A stretch of 64,000 bases of DNA, from contig RQOL01000754.1 in NCBI GenBank assembly GCA_013076295.1, positions 55,003 through 119,002 of the forward strand, in the 5' to 3' direction. Below are positions 37,581 through 50,870 of this stretch, piece after piece (position 1 is the first letter of the stretch; the number at the start of each line of letters is the position of its first letter). The position numbers were made by a program, and so were the translations under genes. The DNA comes from Sanderia malayensis. Lineage: Eukaryota; Cnidaria; Scyphozoa; Semaeostomeae; Pelagiidae. A model generated the notes under the pieces. That model was not told the origin of the DNA, did not search any database, and saw only the letters and a list, made by a program, of their open reading frames with translations.

Positions 37581-39916
37581 AGTGTGCAGAAATATTAATA
37601 TCACTGCAGACAAACAAATGCATGTGTATTTTAGTTAGTTTCAGCTCTAATAACGTAGATTCATGTGCAATTAGTGTGCAGTATTGCTAATGTCACTGCA
37701 AACAAACAAATGCATGCGTAATTTAGTTAGTTTTGGCTGTAATAACGTGGATTCATGTGCAATTAGTGTGCAGTAACGTTATTATCACTGAAAACAAGCA
37801 CATGCATGTGTATTTTATTTTGTTGCATCTGTAATTACGTGGATTCATGTGCAATTAGTGTGCAGTAGTGTTAATATCACTGAAAACAAGCAAATGCATG
37901 TGTATTTTACTTAGTTCCAACTGTAATAACGTAGATTCATGTTCAAATAGTGTGCAGTAATGTTAAAATCACTGAAAAGAAGCAATTGCATGCAAGTTTT
38001 ACTTAGTTTCAGCGGTAATAACGTGGATTCATGTGCAATGAGTGTGCAGTAATGTTAATATCACTGCAAGCAAACAAATGCATGTTTAATTTAGTTCGTT
38101 TCAGCTGTAAGAACGTTGATTCATGTCCAATTAGTGTGCAGTACTGTTAATATCACTGAAAACAAGCAAATGCATGTGTATTTTACTTAGTTTGAGGTGT
38201 AACAACGTGGATTCATGTGCCATTACTGTGCAGTAATGTGAATATCACTGAAAACATGCAAATGCATGTGTATTTTACTTACTTTCAACTGTAATAAAGT
38301 GGACTCATGTGCCATTAGTGTGCAGTAGTGTTAATATCACTGAAAACACGCAAATGCATGTGTAGTTTACTTATTTTCAGCTGTAATAACGTGGATTCAG
38401 GTGCTATCAGTGTGCAGTTATGTTAATATCACTGAAGACAAGCAGATGCGTGTGTATTTTTTTTAGTTTCAGCTGTAACAACGTGGATTCATGTGCAATT
38501 AGTGTGCAGCAATGTTAATATCACTGAAAACAAGCTAATGCATGTGTATTTTATTTGGTTTGAGCTGTAATAATGTAGATTCATGTGCAATTAGTGTGAA
38601 GTAATGTTATTATCACTGAAAACAAGCAGATGCATGTCTTTCTTAGTTTGTTTCAGCTATAATAACGTGGATTCATGTGCAATTAGTGTGCAGTATTGCT
38701 AATGTCACTGCAAACAAACCAATGCATGCGTAATTTAGTTAGTTTTGGCTGTAATAACGTGGATTCATGTGCAATTAGTGTGCAGTAATGTTATTATCAC
38801 TGAAAACAAGCACATGCATGTGTATTTTATTTTGTTGCATCTGTAGTTACGCGGATTTATGTGCAATTAGTGTGCAGTAGTGTTAATATCACTGAAAACA
38901 AGCAAGTGCCTGTCTTTCTTACTTAGTTAGAGCTGTAATAACGTGGATTCATGTGCAATTAGTGTGCAGTAATGTTAATATCACTGCAAACAAACAAATG
39001 CATGTGTATTTTAGTTAGTTTCAGCTCTAATAACGTGGAATCGTGCACAATTAGTGTGCAGTAAAGTTAATATCACAGAAAACAACCAAATGAATGTGTA
39101 TTTTACTTAGCTTCAGCTGTAATAACGTGGAATCATGTGCAATTAGTGTGCAGTGATGTTAATATCACTGAAAACAAGCAAATGCATGTGTATTTTACTT
39201 AGTTCCAACTGTAATAACGTAGATTCATGTGCAAATAGTGTGCAGTAATGTTAATATCACTGCAAACAAACAAATGCATGTTCAATTTAGTTATTTTCAG
39301 CTGTAATAACGTTGATTCATGTCCTATTAGTGTGCAGTAATGTTAATATCACTGAAAACAAGCCAATGCATAAGTATTTTACTTAGTTTGAGGTGTAACA
39401 ACGTGGATTCATGTGCCATTACTATGCAGTAATGTTAATATCACTGAAAACATGCAAATGCATGTGTATTTTATTTAATTGCATTTGTAATAACGTGGAT
39501 TCATGTGCAATTAGCGTGCAGTAATGTTAATATCACTGAAAACACGCAAATGCCTGTCTTTCATACTTAGTTTAAGCTGTAATAACGTGGATTCATGTGC
39601 GATTAGTGTACAGTAATGTTAATATCACTGCAAACAAACAAATCCATGTGTATTTGAATTAGTTTCAGCTGTAACAACATGGATTCATGAGCAAAAAGTG
39701 TGCAGTAATGTTAATGTCACTGAAAACAAACAAATGCATGTGTTTTTTACTTAGTTTCAGCTGTAATAACGTGGATTGATGTGCAATTATTGTTCAGCAG
39801 TGTTAAGATTACTTTAAACAAGTCAATGCATATGTTTTTTACCTAGTTCCAAGTGTAAAAACGTAGATTCATGTGCAATTATTATGCAGTAAGGTTAAAA
39901 TCACTGAAAACAAGCA

Positions 39917-42308
39917 AATCCATGTGTATTTTACTTAGTTTGAGGTGTAACAACGTGGATTCAAGTGCCATTACTGTGCAGTAATGTTAATATCACTCAA
40001 AACATGCAAATGCATGTGTATTTTACTTACTTTCAACTGTAATAAAGTGGACTCATGTGCCATTAGTGTGCAGTAGTGTTAATATCACTGAAAACACGCA
40101 AATGCATGTGTAGTTTACTTAGTTTCAGCTGTAATAACGTGGATTCATGTGCAATTGGTGTGAAGTAATGTTATTATCACTGAAAACAAGCAGATGCATG
40201 ACTTTCTTAGTTAGTTTCAGCTATAATAACGTGGATTCATGTGCAATTAGTGTGCAGTATTGCTAATGTCACTGCAAACAAACAAATGCATGCGTAATTT
40301 AGTTAGTTTTGGCTGTAATAACGTGGATTCATGTGCAATTAGTGTGCAGTAACGTTATTATCACTGAAAACAAGCACATGCATGTGTATTTTATTTTGTT
40401 GCATCTGTAATTACGTGGATTCATGTGCAATTAGTGTGCAGTAGTGTTAATATCACTGAAAACAAGCAAGTGCCTGTCTTTCTTACTTAGTTAGAGCTGT
40501 AATAACGTGGATTCATGTGCAGTTAGTGTGCAGTAATGTTAATATCACTGCAAACAAACAAGTGCATGTGTGTTTTAGTTAGTTTCAGCTCTAATAACGT
40601 GGAATCGTGTGCAATTAGTGTGCAGTAAAGTTAATATCACTGAAAACAACCAAATGAATGTGTATTTTACTTAGTTTCAGCTGTAATAAAGTGGACTCAT
40701 GTGCAATTAGTGTGCAGTAATGTTAATATCACTGCAAACAAACAAATGCATTTGTAGTTTACTTAGTTTCAGCTGTAATAACGTGGATTCAGGTGCTATC
40801 AGTGTGCAATTATGTTAATATCACTGAAGACAAGCAGATGCATGTGTATTTTTTTTAGCTTCAGCTGTAACAACGTGGATTCATGTGCAATTAGTGTGCA
40901 GCAATGTTAATATCACTGAAAACAAGCTAATGCATGTGTATTTTATTTGGTTTGAGCTGTAATAATGTAGATTCATGTGCAATTAGTGTGAAGTAATGTT
41001 ATTATCACTGAAAACAAGCAGATGCATGTCTTTCTTAGTTTGCTTCAGCTATAATAACGTGGATTCATGTGCAATTAGTGTGCAGTATTGCTAATGTCAC
41101 TGCAAACAAACAAATGCATGCGTAATTTAGTTAGTTTTGGCTGTAATAACGTGGATTCATGTGCAATTAGTGTGCAGTAATGTTATTATCACTGAAAACA
41201 AGCACATGCATGTGTATTTTATTTTGTTGCATCTGTAGTTACGCGGATTTATGTGCAATTAGTGTGCAGTAGTGTTAATATCACTGAAAACAAGCAAGTG
41301 CCTGTCTTTCTTACTTAGTTAGAGCTGTAATAACGTGGATTCATGTGCAATTAGTGTGCAGTAATGTTAATATCACTGCAAACAAACAAATGCATGTGTA
41401 TTTTAGTTAGTTTCAGCTCTAATAACGTGGAATCGTGCACAATTAGTGTGCAGTAAAGTTAATATCACAGAAAACAACCAAATGAATGTGTATTTTACTT
41501 AGCTTCAGCTGTAATAACGTGGAATCATGTGCAATTAGTGTGCAGTGATGTTAATATCACTGAAAACAAGCAAATGCATGTGTATTTTACTTAGTTCCAA
41601 CTGTAATAACGTAGATTCATGTGCAAATAGTGTGCAGTAATGTTAATATCACTGCAAACAAACAAATGCATGTTCAATTTAGTTATTTTCAGCTGTAATA
41701 ACGTTGATTCATGTCCTATTAGTGTGCAGTAATGTTAATATCACTGAAAACAAGCCAATGCATAAGTATTTTACTTAGTTTGAGGTGTAACAACGTGGAT
41801 TCATGTGCCATTACTATGCAGTAATGTTAATATCACTGAAAACATGCAAATGCATGTGTATTTTATTTAATTGCATTTGTAATAACGTGGATTCATGTGC
41901 AATTAGCGTGCAGTAATGTTAATATCACTGAAAACACGCAAATGCCTGTCTTTCATACTTAGTTTAAGCTGTAATAACGTGGATTCATGTGCGATTAGTG
42001 TACAGTAATGTTAATATCACTGCAAACAAACAAATCCATGTGTATTTGAATTAGTTTCAGCTGTAACAACATGGATTCATGAGCAAAAAGTGTGCAGTAA
42101 TGTTAATGTCACTGAAAACAAACAAATGCATGTGTTTTTTACTTAGTTTCAGCTGTAATAACGTGGATTGATGTGCAATTATTGTTCAGCAGTGTTAAGA
42201 TTACTTTAAACAAGTCAATGCATATGTTTTTTACCTAGTTCCAAGTGTAAAAACGTAGATTCATGTGCAATTATTATGCAGTAAGGTTAAAATCACTGAA
42301 AACAAGCA
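39917..42308. repeat. 26-monomer block inside the 81-mer (2392 bp)
   Basis: The start matches 34857 at an offset of 5060 bp (55 monomers) through 41813. From about 41813 it instead follows the sequence at 39421, 2392 bp (26 monomers) earlier, with ACTATGCAGTAATG and TTTAATTGCATTTGTAAT. The CATAAGTATTTTAC mark falls at 39369, 41761 and 44153, exactly 2392 bp apart each time. The block therefore looks like a crossover product of two longer copies. Confidence 0.88.
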
Positions 42309-45300
42309 AATCCATGTGTATTTTACTTAGTTTGAGGTGTAACAACGTGGATTCAAGTGCCATTACTGTGCAGTAATGTTAATATCACTCAAAACATGCA
42401 AATGCATGTGTATTTTACTTACTTTCAACTGTAATAAAGTGGACTCATGTGCCATTAGTGTGCAGTAGTGTTAATATCACTGAAAACACGCAAATGCATG
42501 TGTAGTTTACTTAGTTTCAGCTGTAATAACGTGGATTCATGTGCAATTGGTGTGAAGTAATGTTATTATCACTGAAAACAAGCAGATGCATGACTTTCTT
42601 AGTTAGTTTCAGCTATAATAACGTGGATTCATGTGCAATTAGTGTGCAGTATTGCTAATGTCACTGCAAACAAACAAATGCATGCGTAATTTAGTTAGTT
42701 TTGGCTGTAATAACGTGGATTCATGTGCAATTAGTGTGCAGTAACGTTATTATCACTGAAAACAAGCACATGCATGTGTATTTTATTTTGTTGCATCTGT
42801 AATTACGTGGATTCATGTGCAATTAGTGTGCAGTAGTGTTAATATCACTGAAAACAAGCAAGTGCCTGTCTTTCTTACTTAGTTAGAGCTGTAATAACGT
42901 GGATTCATGTGCAGTTAGTGTGCAGTAATGTTAATATCACTGCAAACAAACAAGTGCATGTGTGTTTTAGTTAGTTTCAGCTCTAATAACGTGGAATCGT
43001 GTGCAATTAGTGTGCAGTAAAGTTAATATCACTGAAAACAACCAAATGAATGTGTATTTTACTTAGTTTCAGCTGTAATAAAGTGGACTCATGTGCAATT
43101 AGTGTGCAGTAATGTTAATATCACTGCAAACAAACAAATGCATTTGTAGTTTACTTAGTTTCAGCTGTAATAACGTGGATTCAGGTGCTATCAGTGTGCA
43201 ATTATGTTAATATCACTGAAGACAAGCAGATGCATGTGTATTTTTTTTAGCTTCAGCTGTAACAACGTGGATTCATGTGCAATTAGTGTGCAGCAATGTT
43301 AATATCACTGAAAACAAGCTAATGCATGTGTATTTTATTTGGTTTGAGCTGTAATAATGTAGATTCATGTGCAATTAGTGTGAAGTAATGTTATTATCAC
43401 TGAAAACAAGCAGATGCATGTCTTTCTTAGTTTGCTTCAGCTATAATAACGTGGATTCATGTGCAATTAGTGTGCAGTATTGCTAATGTCACTGCAAACA
43501 AACAAATGCATGCGTAATTTAGTTAGTTTTGGCTGTAATAACGTGGATTCATGTGCAATTAGTGTGCAGTAATGTTATTATCACTGAAAACAAGCACATG
43601 CATGTGTATTTTATTTTGTTGCATCTGTAGTTACGCGGATTTATGTGCAATTAGTGTGCAGTAGTGTTAATATCACTGAAAACAAGCAAGTGCCTGTCTT
43701 TCTTACTTAGTTAGAGCTGTAATAACGTGGATTCATGTGCAATTAGTGTGCAGTAATGTTAATATCACTGCAAACAAACAAATGCATGTGTATTTTAGTT
43801 AGTTTCAGCTCTAATAACGTGGAATCGTGCACAATTAGTGTGCAGTAAAGTTAATATCACAGAAAACAATCAAATGTATGTGTATTTTACTTAGCTTCAG
43901 CTGTAATAACGTGGAATCATGTGCAATTAGTGTGCAGTGATGTTAATATCACTGAAAACAAGCAAATGCATGTGTATTTTACTTAGTTCCAACTGTAATA
44001 ACGTAGATTCATGTGCAAATAGTGTGCAGTAATGTTAATATCACTGCAAACAAACAAATGCATGTTCAATTTAGTTAGTTTCAGCTGTAATAACGTTGAT
44101 TCATGTCCTATTAGTGTGCAGTAATGTTAATATCACTGAAAACAAGCCAATGCATAAGTATTTTACTTAGTTTGAGGTGTAACAACGTGGATTCATGTGC
44201 CATTAGTGTACATTAATGTTAATATCACTGCAAACAAACAAATCCATGTGTATTTTAATTAGTTTCAGCTGTAACAACATGGATTCATGAGCAAAAAGTG
44301 TGCAGTAATGTTAATGTCACTGAAAACAAACAAATGCATGTGTTTTTTACTTAGTTTCAGCTGTAATAACGTGGATTGATGTGCAATTATTGTTCAGCAG
44401 TGTTAAGATTACTTTAAACAAGTCAATGCATATGTTTTTTACCTAGTTCCAAGTGTAAAAACGTAGATTCATGTGCAATTATTATGCAGTAATGTTAAAA
44501 TCACTGAAAACAAGCAAATCCATGTGTATTTTACTTAGTTCCAACTGTAATAACGTAGATTCATGTTCAAATAGTGTGCAGTAATGTTAAAATCACTGAA
44601 AAGAAGCAAAGGCATGTGTATTTTATTTAGTATTAGCTGTATTAACGTGGATTCATGTGCAATAAGTGTGCAGTAATGTTAATATCACTGCAAACAAACA
44701 AATGCATGTTTAATTTAATTAGTTTCAGCTGTAATAACGTTGATTCATGTCCAATTAGTGTACAGTAATGTTAATATCACTGAAAACATGCCAATCCATG
44801 TGTATTTTACTTAGTTTGAGGTGTAACAACGTGGATTCAAGTGCCATTACTGTGCAGTAATGTTAATATCACTCAAAACATGCAAATGCATGTGTATTTT
44901 ACTTACTTTTAACTGTAATAAAGTGGACTCATGTGCCATTAGTGTGCAGTAGTGTTAATATCACTGAAAACACGCAAATGCATGTGTAGTTTACTTAGTT
45001 TCAGCTGTAATAACGTGGATTCATGTGCAATTAGTGTGCAGAAATATTAATATCACTGCAGACAAACAAATGCATGTGTATTTTAGTTAGTTTCAGCTCT
45101 AATAACGTAGATTCATGTGCAATTAGTGTGCAGTATTGCTAATGTCACTGCAAACAAACAAATGCATGCGTAATTTAGTTAGTTTTGGCTGTAATAACGT
45201 GGATTCATGTGCAATTAGTGTGCAGTAACGTTATTATCACTGAAAACAAGCACATGCATGTGTATTTTATTTTGTTGCATCTGTAATTACGTGGATTCAT

Positions 45301-47392
45301 GTGCAATTAGTGTGCAGTAGTGTTAATATCACTGAAAACAAGCAAATGCATGTGTATTTTACTTAGTTCCAACTGTAATAACGTAGATTCATGTTCAAAT
45401 AGTGTGCAGTAATGTTAAAATCACTGAAAAGAAGCAATTGCATGCAAGTTTTACTTAGTTTCAGCGGTAATAACGTGGATTCATGTGCAATGAGTGTGCA
45501 GTAATGTTAATATCACTGCAAGCAAACAAATGCATGTTTAATTTAGTTCGTTTCAGCTGTAAGAACGTTGATTCATGTCCAATTAGTGTGCAGTACTGTT
45601 AATATCACTGAAAACAAGCAAATGCATGTGTATTTTACTTAGTTTGAGGTGTAACAACGTGGATTCATGTGCCATTACTGTGCAGTAATGTGAATATCAC
45701 TGAAAACATGCAAATGCATGTGTATTTTACTTACTTTCAACTGTAATAAAGTGGACTCATGTGCCATTAGTGTGCAGTAGTGTTAATATCACTGAAAACA
45801 CGCAAATGCATGTGTAGTTTACTTATTTTCAGCTGTAATAACGTGGATTCAGGTGCTATCAGTGTGCAGTTATGTTAATATCACTGAAGACAAGCAGATG
45901 CGTGTGTATTTTTTTTAGTTTCAGCTGTAACAACGTGGATTCATGTGCAATTAGTGTGCAGCAATGTTAATATCACTGAAAACAAGCTAATGCATGTGTA
46001 TTTTATTTGGTTTGAGCTGTAATAATGTAGATTCATGTGCAATTAGTGTGAAGTAATGTTATTATCACTGAAAACAAGCAGATGCATGTCTTTCTTAGTT
46101 TGTTTCAGCTATAATAACGTGGATTCATGTGCAATTAGTGTGCAGTATTGCTAATGTCACTGCAAACAAACCAATGCATGCGTAATTTAGTTAGTTTTGG
46201 CTGTAATAACGTGGATTCATGTGCAATTAGTGTGCAGTAATGTTATTATCACTGAAAACAAGCACATGCATGTGTATTTTATTTTGTTGCATCTGTAGTT
46301 ACGCGGATTTATGTGCAATTAGTGTGCAGTAGTGTTAATATCACTGAAAACAAGCAAGTGCCTGTCTTTCTTACTTAGTTAGAGCTGTAATAACGTGGAT
46401 TCATGTGCAATTAGTGTGCAGTAATGTTAATATCACTGCAAACAAACAAATGCATGTGTATTTTAGTTAGTTTCAGCTCTAATAACGTGGAATCGTGCAC
46501 AATTAGTGTGCAGTAAAGTTAATATCACAGAAAACAACCAAATGAATGTGTATTTTACTTAGCTTCAGCTGTAATAACGTGGAATCATGTGCAATTAGTG
46601 TGCAGTGATGTTAATATCACTGAAAACAAGCAAATGCATGTGTATTTTACTTAGTTCCAACTGTAATAACGTAGATTCATGTGCAAATAGTGTGCAGTAA
46701 TGTTAATATCACTGCAAACAAACAAATGCATGTTCAATTTAGTTATTTTCAGCTGTAATAACGTTGATTCATGTCCTATTAGTGTGCAGTAATGTTAATA
46801 TCACTGAAAACAAGCCAATGCATAAGTATTTTACTTAGTTTGAGGTGTAACAACGTGGATTCATGTGCCATTACTATGCAGTAATGTTAATATCACTGAA
46901 AACATGCAAATGCATGTGTATTTTATTTAATTGCATTTGTAATAACGTGGATTCATGTGCAATTAGCGTGCAGTAATGTTAATATCACTGAAAACACGCA
47001 AATGCCTGTCTTTCATACTTAGTTTAAGCTGTAATAACGTGGATTCATGTGCGATTAGTGTACAGTAATGTTAATATCACTGCAAACAAACAAATCCATG
47101 TGTATTTGAATTAGTTTCAGCTGTAACAACATGGATTCATGAGCAAAAAGTGTGCAGTAATGTTAATGTCACTGAAAACAAACAAATGCATGTGTTTTTT
47201 ACTTAGTTTCAGCTGTAATAACGTGGATTGATGTGCAATTATTGTTCAGCAGTGTTAAGATTACTTTAAACAAGTCAATGCATATGTTTTTTACCTAGTT
47301 CCAAGTGTAAAAACGTAGATTCATGTGCAATTATTATGCAGTAAGGTTAAAATCACTGAAAACAAGCAAATCCATGTGTATTTTACTTAGTT
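42309..47392. repeat. 81-monomer HOR, second unit, truncated (5084 bp)
   Basis: Near-identical copy of 34857-39940. It leaves the repeat at 47393, where it reads TTAGTTCCAACTG while the first copy reads TTAGTTTGAGGTG. About 55 of 81 monomers are present. The break again lies within a monomer and in register. Confidence 0.9.
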
Positions 47393-50300
47393 CCAACTGT
47401 AATAACGTAGATTCATGTTCAAATAGTGTGCAGTAATGTTAAAATCACTGAAAAGAAGCAAAGGCATGTGTATTTTATTTAGTATTAGCTGTATTAACGT
47501 GGATTCATGTGCAATAAGTGTGCAGTAATGTTAATATCACTGCAAACAAACAAATGCATGTTTAATTTAATTAGTTTCAGCTGTAATAACGTTGATTCAT
47601 GTCCAATTAGTGTACAGTAATGTTAATATCACTGAAAACATGCCAATGCATGTGTATTTTACTTAGTTTGAGGTGTAACAACGTGGATTCAAGTGCCATT
47701 ACTGTGCAGTAATGTTAATATCACTCAAAACATGCAAATGCATGTGTATTTTACTTACTTTCAACTGTAATAAAGTGGACTCATGTGCCATTAGTGTGCA
47801 GTAGTGTTAATATCACTGAAAACACGCAAATGCATGTGTAGTTTACTTAGTTTCAGCTGTAATAACGTGGATTCATGTGCAATTAGTGTGCAGTAATATT
47901 AATATCACTGCAAACAAACAAATGCATGTGTATTTTAGTTAGTTTCAGCTCTAATAACGTGGAATCGTGTGCAATTAGTGTGCAGTAAAGTTAATATCAC
48001 TGAAAACAAGCAAATGCATGTGTATTTTACTTAGCTTCAGCTGTAATAACGTGGAATCATGTGCAATTAGTGTGCAGTAATGTTAATATCACTGAAAACA
48101 AGCAAATGCATGTGTATTTTACTTAGTTCCAACTGTAATAACGTAGATTCATGTTCAAATAGTGTGCAGTAATGTTAAAATCACTGAAAAGAAGCAATTG
48201 CATGCAAGTTTTACTTAGTTTCAGCGGTAATAACGTGGATTCATGTGCAATGAGTGAGCAGTAATGTTAATATCACTGCAAGCAAACAAATGCATGTTTA
48301 ATTTAGTTCGTTTCAGCTGTAATAACGTTGATTCATGTCCAATTAGTGTGCAGTACTGTCAATATCACTGAAAACAAGCAAATGCATGTGTATTTTACTT
48401 AGTTTGAGGTATAACAACGTGGATTCGTGTGCCATTACTGTGCAGTAATGTGAATATCACTGAAAACATGCAAACGCATGTGTATTTTACTTACTTTCAA
48501 CTGTAATAAAGTGGACTCATGTGCCATTAGTGTGCAGTAGTGTTAATATCACTGAAAACACGCAAATGCATGTGTAGTTTACTTAGTTTCAGCTGTAATA
48601 ACGTGGATTCAGGTGCTATCAGTGTGCAGTTATGTTAATATCACTGAAGACAAGCAAATGCATGTGTATTTTACTTAGTTCCAACTGTAATAACGTAGAT
48701 TCATGTTCAAATAGTGTGCAGTAATGTTCAAATCACTGAAAAGAAGCAAATGCATGCAAGTTTTACTTAGTTTCAGCGGTAATAACGTGGATTCATGTGC
48801 AATGAGTGTGCAGTAATGTTAATATCACTGCAAGCAAACAAATGCATGTTTAATTTAGTTCGTTTCAGCTGTAATAACGTTGATTCATGTCCAATTTGTG
48901 TGCAGTACTGTTAATATCACTGAAAACAAGCAAATGCATGTGTATTTTACTTAGCTTGAGGTGTAACAACGTGGATTCATGTGCCATTACTGTGCAGTAA
49001 TGTGAATATCACTGAAAACATGCAAATGCATGTGTATTTTACTTACTTTCAACTGTAATAAAGTGGACTCATGTGCCATTAGTGTGCAGTAGTGTTAATA
49101 TCACTAAAAACACGCAAATGCATGTGTAGTTTACTTAGTTTCTGCTGTAATAACGTGGATTCAGGTGCTATCAGTGTGCAGTTATGTTAATATCACTGAA
49201 GACAAGCAGATGCATGTGTATTTTTTTTAGTTTCAGCTGTAACAACGTGGATTCATGTGCAATTAGTGTGCAGCAATGTTAATATCACTGCAAATAAGCA
49301 AATGCATGTGTATTTCATTAAATTTCAGCTGTAATAACGTGGAATCATGTGCAATAGGTGTGCAGTAATGTTAATATCATTGCAAGGAAACAAATACTTA
49401 TTTAACTTAGTTATTTTTAGCTGTAGTAGCGTAGATTCATGTGCAGATAGTGTGCAGTAATGTTAAAATCACTGAAAAGAACCAAATGCATGTTTGTTTT
49501 ACTTAGTTTCAACTGTGATAACGTGGATTCATGTGCAATAAGTGTGCAGTAATGTTAATATCACTGCAAAGAAACAAATGCATGTGTATTTTATTCGATT
49601 TCAGCTGTAATAACGTGGATTCATTTGCAATTAGTGTGCAGTATTGTTAATATCATTGCAAACAAACAAATGCATGCGTAATCTAGTTAGGTTCAGCTGT
49701 AATAACATGGATTCATGTGCAATTAGTGTGCAGTAATGTTAATCTCACTGAAAACAAGCTAATGCATGTGTATTTTATTTGGTTTGAGCTGTAATAACGT
49801 AGATTCATGTGCAATTAGTGTGCAGTAACGTTATTATCACTGAAAACAAGCACGTGCATGTGTATTTTATTTTGTTGCATCTGTAATTACGTGGATTCAT
49901 GTGCAATTAGTGTGCAGTAGTGTTAATATCACTGAAAACAAGCAAGTGCCTGTCTTTCTTACTTAGTTAGAGCTGTAATAACGTGGATTCATGTGCAATT
50001 AGTGTGCAGTAATGTTAATATCACTGCAAACAAACAAGTGCATGTGTGTTTTAGTTAGTTTCAGCTCTAATAACGTGGAATCGTGTGCAATTAGTGTGCA
50101 GTAAAGTTAATATCACTGAAAACAACCAAATGAATGTGTATTTTACTTAGCTTCAGCTGTAATAACGTGGAATCATGTGCAATTAGTGTGCAGTGATGTT
50201 AATATCACTGAAAACAAGCAAATGCATGTGTATTTTACTTAGTTCCAACTGTAATAACGTAGATTCATGTGCAAATAGTGTGCAGTAATGTTAAAATCAC

Positions 50301-50870
50301 TGCAAAGAAGCAAATGCATGTAAGTTTTACTTAGTTTCAGCTGTAATAACGTGGATTCATGTGCAATAAGTGTGCAGTAATGTTAATATCACTGAAAACA
50401 AGCCAATGCATGTGTATTTTACTTAGTTTGAGGTGTGACAACGTGGATTCATGTGCCATTACTGTGCAGTAATGTTAATATCACTGAAAACATGCAAATG
50501 CATGTGTATTTTACTTACTTTCAACTGTAATAAAGTGGACTCATGTGCCATTAGTGTGCAGTAGTGTTAATATCACTGAAAACACGCAAATGCATGTGTA
50601 GTTTACTTAGTTTCAGCTGAAATAACGTGGATTCATGTGCTATCAGTGTGCAGTTATGTTAATATCACTGAAGACAAGCAGATGCATATGTATTTTTTTT
50701 AGTTTCAGCTGTAACAACGTGGATTCATGTGCAATTAGTGTGCAGCAATGTTAATATCACTGCAAATGAGCAAATGCATGTGTATTTTATTAAATTTCAG
50801 CTGTAATAACGTGGAATCATGTGCAATAAATGTGCAGTAATGTTAATATCACTGCAAACAAACAAATACA
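47393..50870. repeat. Satellite block repeated again at 54.1 kb
   Basis: Bases 47418-49827 match 54121-56529 at an offset of 6703 bp, or 6702 after a T-run difference near 49222. This is not a multiple of 92, because the intervening stretch contains the 77-bp monomer at 54077. The block contains a six-monomer tandem duplication (48099-48650 and 48651-49202). Its right part, 49260-49830, carries the same AAACAAATAC and GTATTTCATTAAATTTC subtypes as 28.3-28.8 kb. Bases 49828-50870 continue with ordinary monomers. There are no genes. Confidence 0.87.
48099..49202. repeat. Six-monomer tandem duplication (2 x 552 bp)
   Basis: Bases 48099-48650 and 48651-49202 are adjacent copies, 552 bp or six monomers each. 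Both run from AAGCAAATGCATG with TTAGTTCCAACTG through GCATGCAAG, TTAGTTCGTTTCAG, TGAGGT, ACTTTCAACTG and GATTCAGGTGCTATCAG. The GCATGCAAG mark sits at about 48200 and 48752. The same pair is seen in the related blocks at 54.8-55.9 kb and 61.4-62.5 kb, so it existed before those blocks were copied. Confidence 0.85.

Larger units (their letters stand above)
34857..42308. repeat. 81-monomer HOR, full unit (7452 bp)
   Basis: Bases 34857-39940 match 42309-47392 at a constant offset of 7452 bp, exactly 81 x 92. Rare variants repeat faithfully: CAATCAAATGTATG near 36417 and 43869, ACTTTTAACTG near 37454 and 44906, CAGAAATATT near 37588 and 45040, and GCAGTAAGGTTAAAATC near 39889 and 47341. The unit is composite: its first 1897 bp recur at 39917, so 81 splits into 55+26 monomers. 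It overlaps the last part of the 27-mer HOR, so the HORs are nested rather than side by side. Confidence 0.9.
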
